A DNA stretch of 64,000 nt, taken from positions 1-64,000 of the forward strand of contig NZ_NVQE01000009.1 in NCBI RefSeq assembly GCF_002591975.1, in the 5' to 3' direction. Source of the stretch: Mycobacterium neglectum. GTDB taxonomy: Bacteria > Actinomycetota > Actinomycetes > Mycobacteriales > Mycobacteriaceae. A program made the translations under genes and the position numbers. A model generated the notes under the pieces. That model saw only the letters and a program-made list of their open reading frames with translations. It searched no databases and was not told the origin of the DNA. Below are positions 58,158 through 64,000 of the stretch, one piece after another (position 1 is the stretch's first letter; every line of letters begins with the position of its first letter).

Positions 58158-59474
58158 GTGCGCCGGGGGTTCGGGGGAATCGTTGTCGTTGTTCTCATCG
58201 CTCTCGCAGCGTGTTTCGTCCCGCAGGCAAACGCCGACGACCCGACTATCGATGACCATCACCCGTACTTCAACGAGGACGAGTACCAAGCTTTCTACAC
58301 GCCACCGGAGCCCCTACCGCAGGGGCAGCCGGGTGATCTGATCCGCACCGAACCGTCGAGATTGGTGCTCGAACCCTCCGGTGAGCTGGGCATGATCATG
58401 GCCACGGGAACGCGAATCATGTACCGCAGCACCGATGCTCGCGGAAACCCGATGGCGGTGACCGGCACCTACTTCGAGCCCGACAACGACTGGCCGGGCC
58501 AAGGGCCTCGTCCGCTGATCGTCTACGGCCCCGGCACTCAAGGGCAGGGCGACCAGTGCGCGCCGTCGCGGCAGTTCAATCAGGGCATCCACTGGTCGCC
58601 GTGGCTGGACCTGGCGTTCAACTACGAGGAGTTGTTCGTCTCGACGATGGTCGCGCGTGGGTTCGCGATCGTGATGACTGACTATCAGGGGCTGGGCACA
58701 CCCGGTCTGCACACCTACGTGAACAGGGTGGCCCAGGGCAACGCGATGCTCGACGCCGGCCGTGCGGCGATGCGGCTACCCGACACGTCGCTGGATCCGC
58801 ATGGTCCGCTTGCCTTTTGGGGTTACTCGCAAGGCGGCGGGGCAGCGGCATCGGCGGCCGAGCTGGCGCCGTCCTACGCACCCGAACTCCATGTCGTCGG
58901 CACGTATGCGGGCGCGCCTCCCGCCGATCTGAAAGAACTGTTCCCGTACGCGGATGGGAGTGCGCTCGTCGGCGTGGTCGGCTACGCGTTGAACTCCGTC
59001 ATCACCACCTACCCGGAATTCGAGCAGACGATCCGCGCGAAGATGACGCCACGCGGAGCAGACCTGCTGTACAAGGTGCAGGATCAGTGCATCGCCGAGA
59101 CCATCACAAAGTTCATGTTCCGGCACCTACAGCCGTACTTCAACGAGGACATCTTCGCGCTGGTCAACCAGGAACCGTTCAAGAGCCTTTTCGACATGCA
59201 GAGGATCGGCAAGTACAAACCCAATGCGCCGGTGATGATTCTGAGCAACCGCTACGACCCACTTGTGCCGTGGGGTCCCGCCAGGCAGCTGGGCCTCGAC
59301 TGGTGTGCGCAGGGTGCCGACGTGCAGTTCTGGACCAACGAGCAGCCGCCGTTTCTGAACAAGCTCGTGGTCAACCACGCGCTGCCCATGCTGGTGGACG
59401 GTGAGCGGGCCATGCAGTGGATTGCCGACCGATTCAACGGATTGCCGACAACACCGAACTGCGGACAGTTCTGA
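58158..59474 (+). CDS. Secreted lipase-family alpha/beta hydrolase
   Basis: 438 residues. Signal peptide VRRGFGGIVVVVLIALAAC to ANA-DD; LAAC could also be a lipobox. The lipase (PF03583-type) body has ITDYQGLGTPG-like MTDYQGLGTPG, the nucleophile elbow WGYSQGGGAAA, Asp in SNRYDPLVPW and His in VNHALPM. It is a probable exported esterase/lipase acting on host or storage lipids. GTG 58158 has TACGGT (58146-58151) 6 nt upstream, so a leaderless start; the frame upstream overlaps the sahH terminator. Confidence 0.87.
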   Translation: MRRGFGGIVVVVLIALAACFVPQANADDPTIDDHHPYFNEDEYQAFYTPPEPLPQGQPGDLIRTEPSRLVLEPSGELGMIMATGTRIMYRSTDARGNPMAVTGTYFEPDNDWPGQGPRPLIVYGPGTQGQGDQCAPSRQFNQGIHWSPWLDLAFNYEELFVSTMVARGFAIVMTDYQGLGTPGLHTYVNRVAQGNAMLDAGRAAMRLPDTSLDPHGPLAFWGYSQGGGAAASAAELAPSYAPELHVVGTYAGAPPADLKELFPYADGSALVGVVGYALNSVITTYPEFEQTIRAKMTPRGADLLYKVQDQCIAETITKFMFRHLQPYFNEDIFALVNQEPFKSLFDMQRIGKYKPNAPVMILSNRYDPLVPWGPARQLGLDWCAQGADVQFWTNEQPPFLNKLVVNHALPMLVDGERAMQWIADRFNGLPTTPNCGQF

Positions 59475-59483
59475 GCGGCTGCA

Positions 59484-60170
59484 CTACGTGCGGTACTCGT
59501 CGCGCTTGCGCGGCCAGTCGGAGAAATCGTCACCGCGCCCATGGGGTGCTCGGTCGAGCAGCTGCCACGTGGCGTTCAGCGCCTCGGTGCCGCGATCGTA
59601 CGTCGAATACGTGTGGAAGACGACGCCGTCCTCCAGCGCGAAGCAGCTCAGCGCCATCAGCTCCATCACGTCGAGCATGCTGCCGCTGCCAGCGCCGTAG
59701 TCGCGGCGCGGCGTCGGAACGTGCATGTATTCGAAGAAATCGGCGTCGAAGCCACTACCGCCTGATGACACCCACTCCACGTCCCAGCCCATCCGCTGCT
59801 TGTAGGCCGTGAGAACCGGTAGCGGCGATCGCGACGCCAGCACGAACGTCACGTCCCGGTGCGCCAGGTGCGGCACCGCGCCGACCAAGTTGTCCGTTTC
59901 GAACGTGCACCCCGGACAGCCCTGCGGGGTGTTCGGCCCGTGCATGAAGTGCCGCACGATCAGCTGCGAACGGCCGTCGAAGAGTTCGGTGAGCGTCCGC
60001 TTTCCTGCCGTGGTGTCGAACAGGTACTGCTTCTCCACGGGAACCCACGGCAGTCGCCGCCGCTCCGCGGCGAGCTCGGTGGCGCGTCGAGTCAGTTCTT
60101 TTTCGTGGGCCAGCTGCCGTTCGTAGGCGGCGCGCCACTCTTCGCGCGTTCCGACCGTATGCGTCGTCAT
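59484..60170 (-). CDS. DUF899 thioredoxin-like protein
   Basis: 228 residues. EKELTRRATELAAERRRLPWV and YLFDTTAGKRTLTELFDGRSQLIVRHFMHGP open the DUF899 fold, CPGC stands in the thioredoxin-like active site position, and LASRSPLPVLTAYKQRMGWDV follows. Redox or thiol-related activity is assumed from the fold; substrates unknown. GGAGG 8 nt before ATG 60170. Convergent with the lipase. Confidence 0.85.
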   Translation of the reverse strand: MTTHTVGTREEWRAAYERQLAHEKELTRRATELAAERRRLPWVPVEKQYLFDTTAGKRTLTELFDGRSQLIVRHFMHGPNTPQGCPGCTFETDNLVGAVPHLAHRDVTFVLASRSPLPVLTAYKQRMGWDVEWVSSGGSGFDADFFEYMHVPTPRRDYGAGSGSMLDVMELMALSCFALEDGVVFHTYSTYDRGTEALNATWQLLDRAPHGRGDDFSDWPRKRDEYRT

Positions 60171-60259
60171 TGCGTCATCCTCCAGCCGTACGGATGGGTC
60201 ATGGGAGCAGACCGTCGGCGGCGGCAAAACTCATCGGCCTCCCGCGCTAGGCTGCCCGC

Positions 60260-60895
60260 GTGCTCATCGTGATCGAAGGCGTCGACGGCGCAGGCAAGCG
60301 CACACTGACCAACGGTCTGCGCACGGCATTCGAGGGTGCGCACAAATCCGTCGCCACCCTTGCCTTCCCGCGCTACGGCAATTCGGTGGAAGCCGACCTG
60401 GCCGCCGAGGCGCTGCACGGCGGGCACGGTGACCTGGCCGAGTCCGTCTACGCGATGGCGGTGCTGTTCGCGCTCGATCGTGCCGGCGCAAAGGTCGACA
60501 TCGGTCACCTCACCGACACCTACGACGTCGTGATCCTCGACCGTTACGTCGCATCCAACGCGGCCTACAGCGCGGCCCGGCTGCACCAGGGCTCCGACGG
60601 CGAGGTCGTCGAATGGGTGCGCGACCTCGAGTACGACCGGCTCGAGCTCCCCAAGCCCGACGCCCAAATACTGCTCGCGGTGCCGATCGAGCTCGCCGCC
60701 GCGCGTGCCGACAACCGCGCCCGCGAGGAGGTCGACCGCGCGAAGGACGCCTACGAACGCGACGACGGTCTGCAGCGCCGCACCGGCGAGGCCTACACGG
60801 CGCTGGCGGCAGGCAATTGGTGTGGACCGTGGAAGGTCGTGCCGCCCGATGTCGACGCGGCGACGCTGGCGGCGGAGTTGTCGGAGTTCTCGTAA
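60260..60895 (+). CDS. tmk: Thymidylate kinase
   Basis: 211 residues. LIVIEGVDGAGKRTL is the P-loop, FPRYGNS the dTMP-binding DR(Y/H)-type region, and ILDRYVASNAAYSAARL the second motif. It phosphorylates dTMP to dTDP. TAGGCT (60248-60253) lies 6 nt before GTG 60260, giving a leaderless mRNA. Upstream of mtrA as in other mycobacteria, with a large hairpin in between. Confidence 0.95.
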   Translation: MLIVIEGVDGAGKRTLTNGLRTAFEGAHKSVATLAFPRYGNSVEADLAAEALHGGHGDLAESVYAMAVLFALDRAGAKVDIGHLTDTYDVVILDRYVASNAAYSAARLHQGSDGEVVEWVRDLEYDRLELPKPDAQILLAVPIELAAARADNRAREEVDRAKDAYERDDGLQRRTGEAYTALAAGNWCGPWKVVPPDVDAATLAAELSEFS

Positions 60896-60918
60896 CTGGC
60901 GTGAATCGTCCCGCCGAG

Positions 60919-60977
60919 TGTGCGCACAGATCGCGAATCGGCGTCCCGACGGTGCCCAATCGCGATCTGAACGCACA
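60919..60977. repeat. Intergenic hairpin between tmk and mtrA
   Basis: TGTGCGCACAGATCGCGA (60919-60936) pairs with TCGCGATCTGAACGCACA (60960-60977) at 16 of 18 positions around a 23-nt loop that can itself pair. The right flank is CACATCCG, as in the hairpin at 35103-35151. It lies in the 147-nt tmk-mtrA gap, mtrA's own promoter region being to its right. Confidence 0.7.
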
Positions 60978-61042
60978 TCCGAGCCGTTCAACACGCAAAA
61001 CGCGCGTGTGGTAGCCAGGGTTTATCGCGATCTGGTGACACC

Positions 61043-61729
61043 ATGGACACCATGAGGCAAAGGATTCTGGTTGTCGATGACGACCCTTCGCTCGCCGAGA
61101 TGCTCACCATCGTGCTTCGCGGGGAGGGCTTTGACACCGCGGTCATCGGTGACGGCACCCAAGCGCTGACCGCGGTTCGCGAACTGCGGCCCGACCTGGT
61201 GCTGCTGGACCTGATGTTGCCCGGCATGAACGGCATCGACGTGTGCCGCGTGCTGCGTGCGGACTCCGGCGTGCCGATCGTCATGCTGACCGCCAAGACC
61301 GACACCGTCGACGTGGTCCTGGGGCTGGAGTCCGGCGCCGACGACTACGTGATGAAGCCGTTCAAACCCAAGGAGCTCGTCGCCCGCGTGCGAGCGCGTC
61401 TTCGCCGCAACGAGGACGAGCCCGCCGAGATGCTGTCGATCGCCGATGTGGAAATCGACGTTCCGGCTCACAAGGTCACGCGGATGGGCGAGCAGATCTC
61501 CCTGACTCCGCTCGAGTTCGACCTCTTGGTGGCGTTGGCACGCAAACCGCGGCAGGTGTTTACTCGAGATGTGCTGCTCGAACAGGTGTGGGGATACCGA
61601 CACCCCGCCGACACCCGTTTGGTGAACGTGCATGTCCAGCGTTTGCGGGCAAAGGTTGAGAAAGACCCGGAGAACCCGCAGGTGGTGTTGACCGTTCGAG
61701 GAGTGGGATACAAGGCCGGACCTCCGTGA
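61043..61729 (+). CDS. mtrA: Response regulator MtrA
   Basis: A 228-residue OmpR/PhoB-type regulator, almost identical to the M. tuberculosis protein. The receiver domain has Asp12-Asp13-Asp14 and the phosphorylated Asp56 (LLDLMLPG), Lys in MKPFKP. The C-terminal winged helix ends [11 protein letters not shown]. It controls cell division and cell-wall hydrolase genes and is essential. ATG 61043 gives the standard MDTMRQRI start. mtrB follows after 76 nt that contain a tandem repeat. Confidence 0.98.
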   Translation: MDTMRQRILVVDDDPSLAEMLTIVLRGEGFDTAVIGDGTQALTAVRELRPDLVLLDLMLPGMNGIDVCRVLRADSGVPIVMLTAKTDTVDVVLGLESGADDYVMKPFKPKELVARVRARLRRNEDEPAEMLSIADVEIDVPAHKVTRMGEQISLTPLEFDLLVALARKPRQVFTRDVLLEQVWGYRHPADTRLVNVHVQRLRAKVEKDPENPQVVLTVRGVGYKAGPP

Positions 61730-61730
61730 G

Positions 61731-61784
61731 TCTGCGCGGCTGCGCCGGGGTCGTGACTCTGCGCGGCTGCGCCGCAGTCGTGAC
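61731..61784 (+). repeat. 27-bp tandem repeat in the mtrA-mtrB gap
   Basis: Units 61731-61757 and 61758-61784 match at 25 of 27 positions (TCTGCGCGGCTGCGCCG..GTCGTGAC). Each has GCGCGGCTGCGC, able to form a small stem. It occupies most of the 76-nt gap between mtrA and the mtrB GTG, so copy number could set spacing or RNA structure there. Confidence 0.85.
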
Positions 61785-61805
61785 CTTTACCGCCAGGCGG
61801 TCGCC

Positions 61806-63452
61806 GTGATCTGGAGTTCGAGGCGGCGCATTCATCGGCGTTCGGCACCACTGTTGCGCGGATTGGGTGCGCTGGGTCGAGCCCTGAGTCTCGCCTGGCG
61901 GCGGTCCCTGCAGTTGCGCGTCGTCACGTTGACGATCGGATTGTCGCTGGCCGTCATCTTGGCGCTCGGCTTCGTGCTCACCAGTCAGATCACCGACCGC
62001 ATTCTCGAGGTGAAGGTGCGGGCGGCCACCGAGGAGATCGACCGGGCGCGCAACACAGTCAGTGACATAGTCGGTGGCGAGGAGACACGCTCGCTGGACA
62101 GCAGCCTGCAGTTGGCCCGCAACACCCTGATCGACCGCACCGCCGATGCGGGTCCCGGTCTGGCAGGCGCCTTCGATGCGGTTCTCGTGGTGCCCGGCGA
62201 CGGACCGCGCGCCGCGACAGCGGCAGGACCGGTGCAGCAGATCCCCAACGCCCTTCGCGAGTTCGTCAAGGCCGGCCAGGTCAGCTACCAGTACGCGACC
62301 GTGAACACCGACGGTTTCCGCGGCCCGGCGCTGATCATCGGCAGTCCGACGACATCTTCCACGTCGACCGTGACGAATCTCGAGCTCTACCTGATCTTTC
62401 CGTTGAACAACGAGGAGTCCACGATCACGCTGGTGCGCGGCACGATGGCCACCGGAGCCGTCGTCCTGCTGGGCTTGCTGGCCGCCATCGCGCTCGTCGT
62501 GGCCCGGCAGATCGTGCTGCCGGTGCGGTCCGCCTCGCGGATCGCCGAGCGATTCGCCGAAGGACACCTGACCGAACGCATGCCGGTGCGAGGAGAGGAC
62601 GACATGGCCCGGCTGGCCGTGTCGTTCAACGACATGGCCGAAAGCCTGCACCGCCAGATCACCCAGCTCGAGGAGTTCGGCAATCTGCAGCGGCGGTTCA
62701 CCTCCGACGTCAGCCACGAACTGCGCACCCCGCTTACCACGGTTCGCATGGCCGCCGACCTGATCCACGACCACAGCGACGAACTCGACCCGGCACTACG
62801 GCGATCCACCGAGTTGATGGTCAACGAGCTCGACCGCTTCGAGACGCTGCTCAACGACCTGCTGGAAATATCGCGCCACGACGCCGGTGTCGCCGAATTG
62901 TCCGTGGAGGCGGTGGATCTGCGGGCGACGGTACAGAGCGCGCTGGACAACGTCGGCCATCTGGCAGCCGACGCCGACATCGAGCTCATCGTCGACATGC
63001 CGTCGGACGACGTCATCGCCGAGGTCGACCCGCGCCGGGTTGAACGCATCCTGCGCAACCTGATCGCGAACGCCATCGATCACGCCGAGCACAAGCCGGT
63101 GCGCATCCGGATGGGTGTGGACGAAGATACCGTCGCCGTGACCGTCCGCGACTACGGCGTCGGGCTGCGGCCCGGCGAGGAGAAGCTGGTGTTCAGTAGG
63201 TTCTGGCGCTCGGACCCCTCGCGGGTGCGCCAATCCGGTGGCACCGGCCTTGGCCTGGCCATCAGCATCGAGGACGCCCGACTGCACCAGGGTCGGCTGG
63301 AGGCCTGGGGCGAGCCCGGCAAGGGCGCCTGCTTCCGGCTCACCCTGCCGCTGACGCGCGGCCACAAGGTGACGACCAGTCCACTTCCGCTGAAACCCGT
63401 TGGGCCTGAACGTGCCCCGCGGCCCACCGCCCGCGAATCGGAGAATGTGTGA
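61806..63452 (+). CDS. mtrB: Sensor histidine kinase MtrB
   Basis: 548 residues. Two membrane helices (about 43-62 and 215-236) flank an extracellular sensor region; a HAMP domain follows, then the H-box [17 protein letters not shown]-box [14 protein letters not shown] and G-boxes [11 protein letters not shown] and [10 protein letters not shown]. It phosphorylates MtrA and works with LpqB at the septum. The GTG start is supported by alignment with the known N-terminus; the C-terminal tail is shorter than in M. tuberculosis. Stop overlaps lpqB as GTGA. Confidence 0.96.
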   Translation: MIWSSRRRIHRRSAPLLRGLGALGRALSLAWRRSLQLRVVTLTIGLSLAVILALGFVLTSQITDRILEVKVRAATEEIDRARNTVSDIVGGEETRSLDSSLQLARNTLIDRTADAGPGLAGAFDAVLVVPGDGPRAATAAGPVQQIPNALREFVKAGQVSYQYATVNTDGFRGPALIIGSPTTSSTSTVTNLELYLIFPLNNEESTITLVRGTMATGAVVLLGLLAAIALVVARQIVLPVRSASRIAERFAEGHLTERMPVRGEDDMARLAVSFNDMAESLHRQITQLEEFGNLQRRFTSDVSHELRTPLTTVRMAADLIHDHSDELDPALRRSTELMVNELDRFETLLNDLLEISRHDAGVAELSVEAVDLRATVQSALDNVGHLAADADIELIVDMPSDDVIAEVDPRRVERILRNLIANAIDHAEHKPVRIRMGVDEDTVAVTVRDYGVGLRPGEEKLVFSRFWRSDPSRVRQSGGTGLGLAISIEDARLHQGRLEAWGEPGKGACFRLTLPLTRGHKVTTSPLPLKPVGPERAPRPTARESENV

Positions 63453-64000
63453 AGCGCGCAGGCTCGATTGGGCGGGTGCGCGGTCTGGCGGCGGTCTTGC
63501 TGCTGGCGTTCGCGCTCGCTGGTTGCGCCGGAGTGCCGAGTTCGTCGTCGCCGCAGGCGATCGGCACCGTGGATCGGCCCGCGCCACCGAGTCTGCCCAA
63601 GCCCACGCCGGGGATGGATCCCGACGTGCTGTTACGGGAATTCCTCAAGGCCACGGCCGATCCCGCCAATCGGCACCTGGCGGCGCGGCAGTTCCTCACC
63701 GAATCAGGTTCCAGCGCATGGGATGACGCCGGTAGCGCGCTGCTGATCGACAATGTCGTGTTCGTCGAAACCCGCGGACCGGACCGGGTCACGGTGCGCA
63801 TGCGTGCCGACATTCTCGGGTCGCTTTCGGACCTGGGTGTCTTCGAGACGGGTGAGGGTGCGTTGCCGGACCCTGGTCCGATCGAGCTGGTCAAGACGCC
63901 TGACGGCTGGCGTATCGACAAGCTTCCCAACGGGGTTTTCCTTGACTGGCAACAGTTTCAGGCGACCTACAAGCGCAACACCCTGTACTTCGCCGACCCG
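63449..64000 (+). CDS. lpqB: Lipoprotein LpqB (3' end outside window)
   Basis: 184 codons are present and remain open at the window edge. Signal peptide with lipobox LAGC ([14 protein letters not shown]) near residue 29-32; mature part [36 protein letters not shown] is the GerMN-region start of LpqB. It binds the MtrB extracellular domain and tunes MtrA phosphorylation. GTG overlaps the mtrB stop by 4 nt, keeping mtrA-mtrB-lpqB one operon. Confidence 0.94.
   Translation, partial: MKRAGSIGRVRGLAAVLLLAFALAGCAGVPSSSSPQAIGTVDRPAPPSLPKPTPGMDPDVLLREFLKATADPANRHLAARQFLTESGSSAWDDAGSALLIDNVVFVETRGPDRVTVRMRADILGSLSDLGVFETGEGALPDPGPIELVKTPDGWRIDKLPNGVFLDWQQFQATYKRNTLYFADP

Overview
The window is a stretch of mycobacterial chromosome. 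GC content and codon use are high throughout. Gene content and order match the M. tuberculosis neighbourhood lat-sigF-accA3-accD5-purEK-fadE25-rmlD-wbbL-fbiAB-whiB2-manA-alkB-sahH-tmk-mtrAB-lpqB, recalled from knowledge of that genome and not searched. MtrA looks almost residue-for-residue like the tubercle protein. The long WhiB2/WhmD N-terminus, the extra genes and the local rearrangements (desA3 pair beside nei2/lhr) point to an environmental, rapidly growing Mycolicibacterium. No rRNA, tRNA, CRISPR array or IS element was seen.

Layout. 0-5 kb: an SDR, a crotonase, a FabR/DesT-like repressor divergent from the DesA3 desaturase and its ferredoxin reductase. 4.7-10.7 kb: nei2, lhr and a TetR gene. 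10.8-15.4 kb: lysine catabolism (pcd, a DUF1338/HglS-type 2-oxoadipate enzyme, lrpA, lat) with a perfect LrpA-type operator before lat. 15.4-20.6 kb: the sigF locus (membrane Mrr-like protein, Rv3289c-like membrane protein, usfY, CsbD protein, small acidic protein, topoisomerase IB, a 55-residue membrane protein, rsbW-sigF, STAS protein). Many of these genes carry GTTT-N15-17-GGG(T/A)A promoters. 20.9-32 kb: MobA-like, NmrA-like and GNAT-like genes, then the acyl-CoA carboxylase block (accA3, sufE-like, sseA, maf, accE5, accD5, birA). A tandem cluster of three secreted PASTA-like proteins sits between sseA and maf. 32-38.8 kb: purK-purE, fadE25, a Tat multicopper oxidase, a TIGR03089 protein and an LCP ligase. 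38.8-50.2 kb: sugar-nucleotide and cell-wall genes (rmlD, wbbL1, GDP-mannose pyrophosphorylase, phosphomannomutase, TobH-like, manA), interrupted by F420 synthesis (fbiA-fbiB-nudix) and whiB2. 50.2-58 kb: FAD enzyme, APC permease, a DUF559 nuclease-like gene, alkB-rubA-rubB-alkX, sahH. 58-64 kb: lipase, DUF899, tmk, mtrA-mtrB-lpqB.

How it works together. Most of the window is core physiology: envelope polysaccharide supply, carboxylases feeding fatty and mycolic acid synthesis with their biotin ligase, a cofactor pathway, and the MtrAB growth regulator. Stress response (SigF) and starvation (LrpA/Lat) modules lie side by side. Genes are tightly packed, with many 4-nt ATGA/GTGA overlaps. At least fourteen starts have a TANNNT -10 element only 6-8 nt upstream, the mark of leaderless mRNAs.

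The least explained features are: (1) a four-member family of about 50-bp hairpins at gene 3' ends with identical geometry and compensatory changes, two of which bracket the DUF559 gene; (2) the PASTA-like three-gene cluster with duplicated promoters; (3) a small SigF-promoter membrane protein; and (4) two larger intergenic hairpins, also with 23-nt loops. All calls come from reading the sequence; no database search was run.
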